A stretch of 64,000 nt of DNA from Sclerurus mexicanus (GCA_013396755.1 VWZF01006727.1:124215-188214), one strand, 5' to 3'. Shown: positions 25,491 through 38,670, counted from the stretch's first letter. Numbers and translations: made by a program. The notes: generated from the sequence alone by a model not told the origin.

Positions 25491-26112
25491 TGTCATGCTT
25501 TAAACCCTGATGGAAATTAAGCCCTACACAGCCACTCCTGTGCCCCCATCCCCTCTGGTCAGAGAGGCACAAAAGGCAGAGATTAAGGGCTGAGATAAAA
25601 ATTTACTGGAAACAGCAATAAGATAAGAAAAAAAACAGTAGCAGCAACAATACTAATAATAGGAGCATATAAAAGATAGTGATTACATGCAAAATGCTCA
25701 GAGTCTGACCAATCCAACCCTACCATAGATGGCACCACCTGGTTCCTGAGACAAGGAAGAAAATGGTGTACAAAACTGCCTGAGCCTGCATTTTTTCCCC
25801 AAAGCCCAAGACAATGAAAAACAATAGCGGACAATCTCATTGGTCAGACTGGCAGCACCACACCACTCCATTCGCCAGGTGCTCCCCCAGAAAAAGTAAC
25901 AAAATGACCGCAGAGGGTCCACATGTCCCCTTTTTCTTTCACCCCAAGCCACACCGCCTTTCTTTGCAGAAGTGAGAATCCCTTGTTTCCGCCCACCGGC
26001 AATGACCTGGGAGCTATAGAATAACAACCTAGGCATGCCCACATGTCTGCATGCTCCACCCTCTCATAGCAACTGCAAAAAAATTAACTCTGTCCTGGTC
26101 AAAACTAGGACA
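25491..26112 (-). mobile_element. Solo LTR of an ERV3/ERVL-like endogenous retrovirus
   Basis: A complete-looking LTR of about 622 bp. On the minus strand it opens with TGTCCTAGTTTTGACCAGG and closes with TTTAAAGCATGACA, the 5' and 3' ends of a well-known avian LTR type. The 3' part keeps the block that reads AATTTTTATCTCAGCCCTTA on the minus strand, shared with the LTR at 61616-62060. The flanks are CTTAT on the left and GTTAT on the right: 4 of 5 bases match, as expected for a 5-bp target-site duplication with one mutation. No internal retroviral sequence adjoins it, so it is probably a solo LTR left by recombination. The open frames inside it are incidental. Confidence 0.85.
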
Positions 26113-27612
26113 GTTATTTATCCAAGAAAAAAAAAAAAAGAAAAAAAAGAAATAAAAGGGCAGTAGTATAAATAATACCCTTCTCTGTATAATGTTCTTG
26201 GTGAAATGTACACCTTACAACATCAAAAGAGACAAGATATTCTAATGGCTCTTTCTGGACTGTAATATTATGAAACTATTAATGGAAAATTTCATATACA
26301 TAATGTGCAAAGTAGCTAAAATTTTGCTAATGTATTACTTTGTTCTCACGACACTGAATACAACTCCAGTTCTTTGATGACCATAGATTTTAGGTACTTC
26401 AAAGAAAAACAAGTTATTTTTACCATCATTTTCATCCTGTCATATTTTCATTTACTCATTCTTGTAATTTTTTGTTTAAATTAATGTGTTCCTCTTTCTA
26501 CCAGTGTCTGTCATAATATGGCACCTTTGTTTAAAAGGAAGATGAGGTACAAGAGAAAAGGCTATTGAAAAATCTACCATGAACAATCAAAGACAAAATG
26601 TTCTACGGATATTTTTTGCTTATTATCTGTAAGAAAATGGGAATGAAAAGTTATCTTTATAAAGCACAAAAAGGAGTTTTTCAATTCTAAGAAAAGAGCA
26701 TAAAGATTTTCAACACAATCATTTGACTTACAAGCAAGAGTTCCAAGAGCACTAACTAAAGGAAATTTCTGAAATTAAGTTTTTAATCTGTAATGTTAAA
26801 TCAGTAACATTGAACTGGCAAACTGGTAAATTGAAAATACCTCCAGGATTTACAATAATCAATATAATTACCTTATCTGAAGAGAAAAAAATTGCAGAAA
26901 TATAAACTTACTTAACTGGTATAAATACAGTAAATAAAGTCAAGCTTAATTCATGATTCTACAAATAAAGAACTAAAGTTTTTAAAAATCTTAATTCTTG
27001 TGAGCATTATGAACAGCATCTTTCATGGAGGAGAGGTTTTTTGAGACAATCTGATGAAGAGTTGGTTGAGTACGTAAGTCATTTTAAAATCCTTGAGTGT
27101 CTCTGCAGCTTTCAAATATTATCATATGACATTTGTATTGAAAAATTTTAAAAGAACCCAAACTGTCATCTATTTTAGGAAATTGATCACTACATAATCA
27201 ACATTGTTTATCCAAAATTTATATTAATTTTCATTTCTAAAGTGTCAATTACTTATTTCATTGATCAATATTTCTTGTGTAAATGCTTTTGGTCAGAATA
27301 ACAGCCTTTTCTGGGATCAGGAAGGATCTTCATCCTGATCAAAATGTCCAAAATTCTAAACATTTTTGTTGCATTTCATTTGCTAGGACCTGCTGGTATA
27401 TTTAACATTAAGAACTCCTCAACCATCTGAGAAACTTCAGAGCAGGAACTCATGGAAACATGCTCAAGCAAGGCCCCTACTTCTAGAACCAGAAACCATA
27501 CAATACCTTCTGTACACTCATCAGACTTTATCTGCAAAGGTGTTGTATTTTGTGACAATTTTAGTGATCCTAGACTGTAAAAAAAAAAAAAAATTCTGGA
27601 GAAGCCACAGTT
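26113..27612. other. Anonymous DNA
   Basis: Starts with an A-rich stretch (26128-26157), otherwise AT-rich with no recognised gene or repeat. Confidence 0.4.
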
Positions 27613-27810
27613 AGAATCACAGAACAACAGAAAACTCAAGGTTGGAGAGGATACCTGGAAGTTATTTAATCCAAATCCTGATCAGGCTCAATAAGATCAG
27701 GTTGCTCAGACCTCTATCTAGTCAGATTTTGAATATCTCAAAGATTGAGATCCCACAGGCTTTCACAGCCACTGTTCAAATGTTTGAACAGTGTAATAAT
27801 GAATAAAAAA
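27613..27810 (-). mobile_element. CR1 LINE 3' fragment
   Basis: Reverse complement of a CR1 end: AGAATCACAGAACAACAG, then CAAGGTTGGAGAGGATACCT and GATCAGGTTGCTCAGACC. The inner side fades into AT-rich sequence near 27800. It contains the perfect inverted repeat at 27770-27793. Confidence 0.85.
27770..27793. repeat. Perfect 11-bp inverted repeat with 2-bp loop
   Basis: The left arm CACTGTTCAAA (27770-27780) and right arm TTTGAACAGTG (27783-27793) are exact reverse complements around TG. It could fold into a tight hairpin or bind a dimeric protein. No function is claimed. Confidence 0.85.
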
Positions 27811-30800
27811 AAAATCTTATATAGCTTAATACATCTTTCTTGGATACATATAATCAGAATTGTACTCTGTATTTGAGATGAAAACTCCTTAAAGTCTTGT
27901 ACAATGAGTCTTGGGAAACCTGTGTTAAAAACTACTTGTATGTCCTAGGAACGTTTGACTTTTTCGCAGTTGGATCATATTGGAAATTAATAGTCTTTCA
28001 CTGATGAACTTCTATGACCAAGGCCCTTCTTTTCCGACTTTTTCTAATGTATTACTAGATGATAGTGGACAGGCTTAAAACTAGGCTTCCAGGTTTATTT
28101 TATACTATCCCCTTGCACTTTATGAATTTCATCCTGCTCCTATTAGTTATTCACTCAAGGTCATTTAGTTCCTGCACTATGAGGAAGCAATACTTTTCTG
28201 TCCTTCAAATGATGCTTCCCAGTTTTGCTTCTATGCCAAGATCATAAATAAAACCATTAAACATGATCCAAAATTAAACATGTTCCCAAAATTGATTTTT
28301 GAGAAACTTCTGTAGTATCCTCCTTCTAGGATAAGGTTTCCCCTTCAGTTAAGCTTGCTATCAACTCCCCACTTTTATAGTTTCTGAACTAAGCAATATC
28401 ACTTTGATCTTAAATAAGTTTTAAATGTTCTTCCATGCTAAATTATTTTCTGTATTTAACAGTAAATTTTTTCTGCTTATTAATTTTCCATAAAAACCAT
28501 CTAGTGTGATATAAACTACCCCCTCAAATTGCTCAAATTGCATTGTCTCTTTTTTTTCTATGCAATATCAGTAATTTCTCCTTCAAAACAATTGAATTAG
28601 TGGGCCACTGGTTTTGTATTTCCTTAGATTAATATATTATGGAAAAGCTGCAATTAAAGAAAAAAATCAATACTTTCAGAATTTTGTGGTGAAGAGTCAT
28701 TGAATGGAATAGAGGCATGAAGTGTTGGGACTCAGTATGTAGATAATCAATATATCAGAATCAAAACTACCGATTCAGTAGTGGCTTCCAGTCTAAGCTC
28801 TCTGAAAGCGTAAAAGAAAAGCCAAGAAAGACTCCAGAAAGATGCTGAAGACATGATAGAAGATATCTTAAGCAAAATCATACAGGATAAGACCTTTTGT
28901 GCCTTCTGAAAACTTTATTTGCAAATTTGGGGTTATTGGTATCCGAGTGAGTTTTAAAGCAAAAAAGAAACCAAATTGGAAAAAACCTTCAAGAGAGAAC
29001 TGGGTCTCTTTCTCAAATATTCTGTTTGGTCTTAGCTTTAACTGCTTCCAAGTCATTCTGCATTCCAGATGTATCCCCACTTCTCCACAGCTCAGCAAGA
29101 TAAACCTGCCAAAATACAGTCACAAAAATATTTGAACAAAGACAAAATATCTTCTTTCTGCTCTTGCGCTGTTTCAGAAAGTAGATTAATGTCAGCTGAA
29201 CAGAATCACTCGCAGATGAGTGAGCAAAGGAACTGTGTTTCTTTTATGCTCTCCCAACCATTCCTTTGTAAGGCTGACATGTTAACATTTTGCCTCAGTT
29301 TATCGTACATACTGTACATTCCCTGCTGGATCTGCAAGATCAAGAAGTACAAATGTAAAAGGAAAGGAAGCACTTTGTCTTGCTACATCTAGGCTTCTGT
29401 TTCACTTTGTTGAGTAAGCAACAGAAGATAAATCATCTAATTAATTTTCTTTTTATTCTGGTTGTGAAATTTCTACAATCAGATTTTAAGGCTATTTAAA
29501 AAAAAATATCCTTGATCTTGAAATCATATATGTTTAAACCATTCAATTCCCAGTGAAACCAACAGAGTTACTTAGAAAACTTTCAACTAATTCTGTGAAA
29601 CCTATATAGGAAAGAGTTAAAATATCTTTGGTGTAGAATTCCTATTCACTAAATTGCCTACTAAATTAAACAACATTGCTCATGCTATTACTCCACCAAA
29701 TGACCTACATGCATATCCAGTGTTACTTTAATTGCAAATCACATATTTTCCTCCAAAATACTCCAATTTGTGATTAAGATTGTGCTATTTGTTATGTAAG
29801 TAATCACAGTCTGAATCCCTTTCTGGTTAGTTAACTCATACAAATAATTAAATAGCCACATAAACTCCACAGCAGAGAAGCTGTCATGCATATATATAGC
29901 ATATATACAGCCTGGCCTTTGGTACATGAAATACAAATCCCACTAAATTGTAAGCCTGATCTATGTCCCAAGAACAAAAAAATACTGACTTGCTCACACC
30001 CTGAAGTGATACAGTATAGACTACTCCTGAGAGGTTGTGAATACAAAAATTGGAATTTGCTATGTGAACATTTAAATAGTACACTGACTTTCTCATGTAT
30101 TCTGCTATTAAACTGTCAGCCCAGAACAGCACTGGAAAGGAGATTGCCTTTTGAATTTGAAGAATATTCCCTCCCCATATTAATGCCTAAAACACACCTC
30201 AGCTCCATCACCTATATTCCACTCACTCCTAGTTTTTCTTTTCCTTTGACCAAAGCGAGGGCTTCTCACATCCCTTTCTTGTAGGTGGTATGTTTTGTTT
30301 CACTTCTTGCTGAAGGAAAAAAAGGAGAGACAATTTCAAGGAGATAATGCATTTGACCTCTCTGTTAATATTCAAAATGCTGGTCAGGAAGGTTAGGAGC
30401 AAACATCAGCTTTCTTCACACCTCTTAGCTCATTCCACAAATTAATAACATCATACTGGGAGCAACCTAGACCCTGTGTAATGAATGTTAGCCATAGTTC
30501 CTGCTGGCTGCTTCCGAGGATGCATTTATTTTTCTCATTATCTTACATACAATCTCCCAGCTATTGTCTGCTACCCCTGCTCACTCAGGAAACCTCAGAA
30601 AGTGCTAAAGATGTCAAGAAGCAATAAGCCTCATTTATTTTTATGGCCTTCATCAGCACTTTCCTTTTTTGCTTAAAGGCCTATAATAGAATCCACTGAT
30701 TAGAATCAGCACCATATCAGAATATAGATATGATAGCCCTTTTCTGAAGGTGAATGGGCTACTGAAGGACACTTTCTCCATTTGATACTTTTAGAAGATA

Positions 30801-33078
30801 CTGAAGCTAAACAAAATTAATTGTGTAACTGCATTTCTTCTTTTCTTTCTCCTTCTTGCTCCTTTCCCAGGCTTTTGGAAGTTGATTAACTAAAATGTTA
30901 AGGACGATGATCATAAAAAGTCCAGCTAATTAAGAGGGAATTACTCAACTGAAACAACACCAGACGGTAAGCACTTGGATTTGATAGCTGTTAATAAAAT
31001 GGTACAAATGAACAGATAAACTTCTACGTTAAGAATCACATTTACCACAAAACCAAACCAAGAAACAAGTAATTGACTTCTGTTGGACTTTTTCCATTTT
31101 AACTTCATCCACAGAATAGTTACAGGCCCATATATTATGTGGGTCATCTCTACTCTTCCCTGCATGTATCTGACCTGAAAAATGTTCTGTTTTCAAACCC
31201 CAGGTATTGAAACCCCATATAAAGTTTTAAAAAATAGTTTCTCCTTAGTGCACATGTGTTCCCATAAACAATCATAAGTGTAGGCTTCTAGCCCAGTTCT
31301 AGTCAACAATTTCAGTTTATTGCAAACTTAACAGTAGTTTTTGCATTAGAATTATTAACACAAGAGAAAGGACAGAGGTAAAACTTCGGGGAAAAAAGAT
31401 ATGGAGGATGCTTACAATGCAATCACTAAATTATTGCATTACTGCGATATCCACACAAGCTGTTTATATGGAACAGGCAGTGTACTTTCTGTATATTTTT
31501 CTTATTCTGCTTTAATTTTCTTTGAGAGGCAATACCTCCAGGTCATGTTGTTTCCAAGCTGTTCTGAGTGGAAATCTTCTCCCTGTAGCTTTACTGGTGG
31601 CATGGGAACGTTATTGCTTTTGAGTATCATCTTGTTTCTGAATAAGTAAGGGTCAGGGTAGTACAGGGACTAATATTTTAAGAATGAGGTTTTTCTTCTT
31701 CAAAGAAAGGAAGCACTCGATGTGAAAAATTGAAATATCTTTCATGCTAGGACTACACATGTGGAAGTGTACAAAAACTATTCTTTCTCACTGATACTGA
31801 AAATCTGGGGTGGCATTTAAGGATACCACTTGTCTCTCATGTATACAACCCTGTATAATGCATTTTCACAGTCATGAAGTGTTGTTTTGTTTGGGTGATC
31901 AGGGTAAGAGGAAACATTGCTACAGAAGAATAATGGAACAGCAATCTTATGTGACATGAACAGATTTACCGTACTTTTACAGAGATTGTTTCACATTAAG
32001 ACCAAGATTCAGAAATTAATCAGAAATCACACTCACAAAAGAGAAAACTCATACATTCTAAATCCATCATGCTGTGAAAGACAGAAGAAAAATGTGTTAC
32101 TGCGCTTGGATCATCTAGTCTAAATTTTCATTCAAACAGAACTAATCACCTATGACAAGGAAGAAAAAAGCTGATTCTTGGTACCCAGGACTGTTTTAAA
32201 AAACACTGGGTTATAAACAGGATTTGCTGCACTAAAAGTCAGCTCTAACTGTAATAAGCTTTCATAATTTTCATGAATTCACTATAGGTAACCAGCTTTG
32301 CCTGTCCTAGATGTGTTTTGGAATATGCATGCTTAATTACAAAGTAATTACAAGTAAAATTGCATGTAAGAAGCTACTAAAATTGTGCTGAGCTGAAACA
32401 AACAGCAAAAAAAAAAAAAAAAACCAGCAAATGGGAAAGTGGTAAATGCAATCACTCTTTATGGAAGATGTAAGAGGACTCTGTACTCAGCATCATAGCA
32501 CAACAGGACCAATTCCCCAAAAAAATCTTGTTTATTCTTTGTGACATTTTTCACAAAAGGGTACAGAATATTTACAGCCAGCTAATAGAAGCAGTCAAGC
32601 ACATACAATTTCCTGGCCACAAGGCAGTGGCCCACAAAGAGGTCTGCCCACATCCTGGGCATGGAGATAAGCAGACCGGATAAGAGACTCTAAACATCAT
32701 GTTTGAACAACTCAGCCCTCAGATGCACTTGTAGAAATGAGAACCCACACGCATGCACTCTCAGATTGCAGTACTGTGCATAGACAATGATGAAGAAATA
32801 CAGTCCATTGTTCAAGAAGGATAGGTTTGCAGAGATTATTATCTATGATGAACCTGATTTATTTAGCATGTGCTAAAATCTACTTTGCCACATTACCAAG
32901 CCTTGCTTCTAAAAATAGCTCTTCTTTCCTTCCTCTACAGAGTTGTGTCACTCAGGCCTGTTGAGTCTACTGAACTCTGGACCTCACTTGTCTGTTTCTT
33001 TTAGCCTTTGATTCTAATTTTTGGTATGGTTTGTACTTCCATTGGTGCTCTCCGGTATGAGATTTGTGAAGATCATAA
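27811..33078. other. Anonymous DNA
   Basis: No recognised gene. The 132-codon plus-strand frame at 29886-30284 and the 74-codon minus-strand frame at 30941-31165, which has a hydrophobic middle, show no family signature. An A18 run lies at 32407-32424. Confidence 0.4.
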
Positions 33079-33537
33079 ATTCATAGAACGATTTGGGTTG
33101 AAAGGGACATTGAAGATTATCCAGTTCCAAACCTCCCACTATGGGCACCCACTAGACCAGGTTGCTCAAAGCCTCATCCCACCTGGCCTTGAACACTGCC
33201 AGGGATAGCACAACCACAGCTTTTCTTAGCAACTTGTTTCAATGCTCATCACCCTCACCATAACGAATTTCTTCCTAATATCCAATCTAAACCTAGACTT
33301 TTTCAGTTTAAAGCCATTCCCACTTGTCCCATAACTACATGCCCTTTACAAAAGCCCATGTCCAGCTCTCTTGCAGCCCCTTTAAGTAACGGAAAGCACT
33401 ATAAGGTCTTCCCAAAGCCTTCTCGTTGATAAATAACCTCAGCTCTCTCAGCCTGTCCTCACAGGAGAAGTTCTCCAAACATCTTCATTGCCTCATCTGG
33501 ACTCATTCCAACATGTCCATGTCTTTCCTGTGCTGAC
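33079..33537 (-). mobile_element. CR1 LINE 3' fragment
   Basis: Reverse-complement CR1 starting ATTCATAGAACGATTTGGGT. It runs through GACCAGGTTGCTCAAAGCC, CACCATAACGAATTTCTTCC and CTCAGCCTGTCCTCACAGGA to about 33537. Typical block order, moderate divergence, 5'-truncated. Confidence 0.92.
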
Positions 33538-35278
33538 ATAACTGATGCTTTTATTTAAAGAACAGTGATTCCTTCTTCTTTTCCCAAACTTGCAGCCATA
33601 CTGGTGGTGCTTTGGAAATTCAGACCATGTCCTTTCAGGTTCATTGCACATTGGTACAGCCAAGCGGGTCTTGAGAGCAAACCCCAAACACTTCTCAAAG
33701 ACTGACACCGCACAGTTCTGCAGGGAACTCAACCTCATCATGCACACAAGGTGCATTTGGGGGAATTCTAAGGAAAAAACCCTTTCTCATTGTCCTTCTG
33801 CTCTGTTACAAACACAATATCACTAGAAATGTGCTGTCATTGCAACCAGTGTGAGTCCACAGCAAAAATTAAATGCAAACTGTGAGTGCTAAAGCCACTC
33901 ACCTTTCCTGAATGAGCTACAGTTCATTAATTATTAGTATTAAAGACTGTGAACATCCTACATGATGAATCAGCTAATAGAAATGAGAAGCTAAACCTCC
34001 ACTGTGAAATAGTATTTTAGTAGGAAAAAACAAGCACGATAAAAAGGAATAGTGCTAAACAGAAGACTGAGCACTTTTGACCAGTAATTTTCTAATTCTC
34101 TGTATCTTATCTGTACTTTTCGCAAAATTTGCAGTTTTGGCTAATTTATGCTTAAATGAAACTTTGTTTTTTTCTTTTCTTACAAGTTTCATTCTAGACA
34201 GATGATTAGGAAGGACTCATAAACAAACACCAAGCAGTTCAAAGTTTTAAGATTCAGGGATAAAAAAATCACTAAAATCTTGTTGCTCTTACCTAGCAAA
34301 TGCTTTCCAAGGCAGACAGATAGAAAGATGAAAAGAGAGTTTTCCTGATATATTTAAGCTGATAATAAATTAAACATATTGAATATTTTGAAATATAAAT
34401 GCAAGTGAAATAAAACTGATTGAAATATAGTACATTTTAAGTTCCTTATGAAGTGTAAGCATGGGCTTTCAGGCCCTGTGGTGCTACATTCTTGAAGGGA
34501 AATTAATAAATAAAGGTGAGAGATTCGGGAGCAGCAATTTTTAAAAACTGTACAAAAGATCCAGATTGCATGTAAAGCACTTGAAAACACAGAGAACTAC
34601 AACTTATGCCAGACATCTCTTTCGTATTCAGAATCATTAATCTCTTGGACATGACAAATCTTTTTAACAGAAGGGAATAAATTTGAGATAATAAGTTTTA
34701 AAGTAATGAATAACTCTTGCCTATGAAGTGCTTTAATGACTCTCCTTGTCAGAATTCAGATTTTATTATTAACTCTACAGAATGGCAGCAGCCTGAAGAG
34801 CTACTGTTACAAATCAATTTCACTGCTTTTTCATAACGAGTCACTAATTGACCTCAATTTCTGATGGAGTCACATATTTCCTCCTATACTTTAATGATGT
34901 GTATATCAAGGATTTAGTGACTGGTCATAAAGGAATTTATTTTAACTCTGTGGTGCCTTGCACAGGCTTTTAATGGCAGAAATATAAATAATTTTGAAGC
35001 ATTAACATTAATGGTTGGAATGTATTTTTTAAATTCTTTTATAGTTGAGATGATCCTCATTTTGTTAAAATATGTACTTGATGTATCTACTTTAAAATAG
35101 GAAAGAATTGTAGTGAAGAAAGAAAATTCAGATTTGCCATATAGCACTAATGATTGCAGACTGTAAAATATTTTACTTAGCTTTCATGTGGTCTTATAAA
35201 GAAATGATGTTAAAATTAACAAATGGCTTTGGTAAAACAGTGTGCAATTATGAACAACATCCTTACAAAGTTTCAAGG

Positions 35279-35304
35279 TATATAGGCAATGAATAGCCTA
35301 TATA
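35279..35304. repeat. 9-bp perfect hairpin beside an AT repeat
   Basis: Arms TATATAGGC (35279-35287) and GCCTATATA (35296-35304) flank an 8-base loop and run into a short (TA)n. Confidence 0.7.
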
Positions 35305-35852
35305 TATATATATTTATACATTTAAATTCCACTGCATTAGATTTTTTTTCTGATTTTTACCTGCAAGAAGCTCAAAGAGTTTTCCACATTTCCTTGGGTG
35401 TTTGAACTACTATCAAATGAAAACATTTGGCTTGTCCTAAGCTGGAGAAAATCTATTGCAAATCCATTTGTTTCAAATAGGATTGCTGTGCTAGTCACAC
35501 CTGAGTTTGTAAGATGAAAAGCTAACATTTAAAGATACAGGCTTTCAGAAGTGCTTTGAGGGTGTATATTCACTTTAGATATCATTCTGGGCACGATTTA
35601 CAGTAGAGAAGGGAAGAACAAAGGGAGTTGAGAAGAGTAAGGTGGCTGCAGGTGCATTTGCTTATCTGGCCAAGCCTTGCAGCTCGTGGCCACACAGGTG
35701 GTCTCCATAGGTCTGGGGGCCATCTGTAGTAGCTATCCATAGTGTGTGTCTGCTAGTGAACATATTGTTCTGCTGGACCAGATGTGGTGGCAGTAGAGTA
35801 CTGGTTTTGGTTTGTGCGGATCTCATGGCCTGTTGTGGCTGTATAATGTATG

Positions 35853-35872
35853 AGTGTATGTGTGTGTGTGTA
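35853..35872. repeat. Short (TG)n microsatellite
   Basis: About 20 bp of TG repeats with one interruption. Confidence 0.7.
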
Positions 35873-36246
35873 GGGGGCACATCTGCTCAGCACTGCTGCT
35901 GGCTGAATGTGTGCACACAGCACCAGCTGGGCTCAGGGACTGGCATAGAAGCAACAGCCATGGTCTGCAGAGGACCAAGAGGAGGAATTGCCTGAATGCT
36001 GAAGTGTATCCATGTGTTACGAGACCAGAGGTAAAGTGTCACTGAAAAATGTTTTTTGCCTGCACGTGCTGTCTATTGTGTCATGTAAAGGAAAGAATGA
36101 AAATAAAATTGCACTGAGTGCTCACATTCAAGCCTAACATCTGTATGCAAATCAAATACTCTAATTCAGTCATGAACTTTTAGTGGTTATCATATTTGTG
36201 TTCTATTGTTAGAAAGAAGCAATTCTATGGATCATAAAAAAACTCA

Positions 36247-36425
36247 GTCATGGAATCAGAGAGTCATGGAACGTTTGGGTTGGAAGGGACCCTAAAGATC
36301 ATCTAGTTCCTGTGCTTCTGCCATGGGGAGGGACATGGAAAACAAGGCTGCTCAAAGCACTGTCCAACTTCACCTTGAAAGCTTGCAAAGATGAGAGCAA
36401 TCACAGTTTCTTTGGGCACCATTGC
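36247..36425 (-). mobile_element. CR1 LINE 3' fragment
   Basis: Reverse-complement CR1 end: AGAGTCATGGAACGTTTGGG, then TTGGAAGGGACCCTAAAGAT and AAGGCTGCTCAAAGCACTGT. About 180 bp. Confidence 0.9.
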
Positions 36426-37454
36426 CTTGTTATATGAAGTCCGACATATAATGATATATTTTAACCATAAAATCTCTGTAATTACTGTTGTAAGTCAGTT
36501 GTAGGTGTAATGAGGAATAATTGAATACTGAAAAGAAGGGGTGGTGGCATAGCACGGAACCCAACATGGAAACAAACTCCTCCAAAGCCAAATACAAAAA
36601 TAACATCCATAAAAGCATCTTTAGAAAAAAATATTAACCCTTTAACATCTCGTTAAGTCATAGTGACATCAACACATATCTTGGTATTATCCAGATAAAC
36701 AGAACCATATTTGTTCCCATAAAAATTCTGTGATGGCAGCAAACAGTGGAGAAGGAAGCAAATCAGAGTCCTTACTTCACATGTGAAGTGCACGACAGTG
36801 TTGTGTTTGTTGGAACAAAGCTGTTTGTCTTTTTCTAAGAATTAAAAGAAATATATATCTAAAAAATGGCAGTACCTCATAGACTGAAAGATAATTCAGA
36901 CTTGACTGTCCTATGAACAAATTTAATGTGCAGAACTTTAGTGGAACATGGGAAAATGTAATTTAAAGGGGGGAAAAAATAATAAGAAAACCATATAAAG
37001 AACTCATTATTTGTGCCAGAACTTCTAGACCTAAATTAATACAAGTCAGTGTGAAATAATGCAGCAGCTGCAGCTGAGTAACATGGGGAAAAGCTAAGAA
37101 TTGCCTCTAGAGAAAAGAAAGCAAGAAATATGAAAGCTCTTTGACTTTAAAGAATCCTATGAGAGAAAAAACTGTACTCGCTAAAAATTATTGGGCTGTT
37201 TTCACATAAATGCTTCTATTTTTTAAGGGACAAAGCACAGAAAGAAGAGGTTTTTTTCAAGCATAGTAAACCTCTTCTCACTTTTTCTTATAATACTGTG
37301 TCAAAGGCTACCCCACTTCACACACTGATGGAAAAAGTAAAATTATGCCTGTTTTCTTACATTGATATTTTGCAATGTGAAGTAACAGTCATGATTCAAC
37401 CCGATACCAGCAAACAAATCCCAAGGGATGATCTGTACTGAATACTGTAATTAC
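36426..37454. other. Anonymous DNA
   Basis: AT-rich, with no recognised gene or repeat. Confidence 0.4.
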
Positions 37455-37535
37455 TGAATCATATAGCTATTAAGGTTGGAAAGGATCTCTTAGATCATCA
37501 AGTCCAACCAATGATGTTTAGGCTAAGCAATTTAA
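37455..37535 (-). mobile_element. Short CR1 LINE 3' terminus
   Basis: About 80 bp: GAATCATATAGCTATTAAGG, GGATCTCTTAGATCATCAAG and TCCAACCAATG, the extreme 3' end of CR1 in reverse complement. Confidence 0.8.
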
Positions 37536-38572
37536 ATTCTTAAATGGAATAGGTGTGTGCTTCTAGCTGGATTGAACTATGATGGCTTAGATCACTTGCT
37601 GCACAATATGCACAACCTAAACATGTGAAACCATGCTAGACTTTTCCCAGGTTGCAGCCAGCCTGGAGCAACCACTTATGCTCTGCCATCACTGGAATTT
37701 GATGTGTCATGTCTCTGCTGAAATTTGTAGTGCAAACAAACCCTAATTGTGAAGGAAAGCAGGGCCAAAATGTACCATTTTACTGGTTTAAATGTCTTCT
37801 AAAGATGTTTCAAGAGCCTACAACTAAGCTGAGATGCATCTGGGTAAGGCTGATACTTGGTAAATATTATGTTAATTAGCTATTCATATACATAAACATC
37901 TGCAGCACTAAATATTGTTGATTTACCTTTGTAGAGGGAAACTTTGTTTTCCTGTCCTTTGCTATACTACCTTGCCATATAAAGAAAAAAAGAAAGGGTG
38001 TCTGAACACTGATTCATACATATATTACTTAGATAAATAATTGTGCATGTGCTCAAAAACATCAGGTCGGACATACCTTTTCTGAAGCACCTTGGGTGCT
38101 ATCTTTATCAATCTTTATCAAAAATAGAGGCTGTATTATGTAAAAAATATTACTTTTTTTTGCTCCACACTCCACTTTTCCTCCTTGTATATTAAAAATG
38201 TATTAGGACGTTTAAATTGTAAGCTCAAATCACAGAAAACACAGGTAGCATAAACTTCCACTCAGCTTCCATAAGCATGTGCATTTGAATGATCTCAAGT
38301 TACATGTTTGAAAATTTGCCCCCATAGGACTTTGCCTCATTTAAATAACTGCCAGTTTATTCCCAGTTTCTCTGTTTATCTGTGTATGTGCCAGACATTA
38401 TTTAACACAAACAATTTAAATCTTGCAACAGTTCAGTGCCATTTGTTTCTTAATGGATGCAGGGATGGATGACAGATAGCAGGAGAAAGGGATGGTATAG
38501 GACAGGCTGATGTTAGCAGTGCCAAAGTGGGGAAGCAGAAGAGTACTGATGGAAGAATGAGGGGCTTGATGT
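37536..38572. other. Anonymous DNA
   Basis: No recognised gene. A 10-bp direct repeat (ATCTTTATCA, two copies) lies near 38102-38121. Confidence 0.4.
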
Positions 38573-38670
38573 GAATAGAATAGAATAGAATAGAATAGAA
38601 TAGAATAGAATAGAATAGAATAGAATAGAATAGAATAGAATAGAATAGAATAGAATAGAATAGAATAGAA
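38573..38670. repeat. (TAGAA)n pentanucleotide microsatellite, about 19.6 copies
   Basis: A perfect 98-bp array of the GAATA/TAGAA unit, directly abutting a minus-strand CR1 3' end. On the minus strand it is (TTCTA)n, close to the normal CR1 tail motif ATTCTATG, so it most likely grew from that tail. It also produces two long Phe-Tyr-Ser-Ile-Leu repeat frames on the minus strand, which are not genes. Confidence 0.97.

Larger units (their letters stand above)
33538..36246. other. Anonymous DNA
   Basis: No recognised gene. Frames near 33590-33826 and 35744-36045 are short and unsupported. A small hairpin lies at 35279-35304 and a short GT repeat at 35853-35872. Confidence 0.4.

Noticed and set aside
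25583..26059. Three overlapping minus-strand frames of 71-114 codons
   Set aside because: They lie wholly inside an LTR and differ in frame. LTRs of this class are not expected to code.
29886..30284. 132-codon plus-strand frame, the longest outside the receptor
   Set aside because: Several other frames overlap on the opposite strand, and no motif, promoter or family resemblance is visible.
30941..31165. Minus-strand frame with a hydrophobic segment, considered as a receptor fragment
   Set aside because: No TAS2R or other GPCR signature could be aligned. One hydrophobic stretch is common in AT-rich frames.
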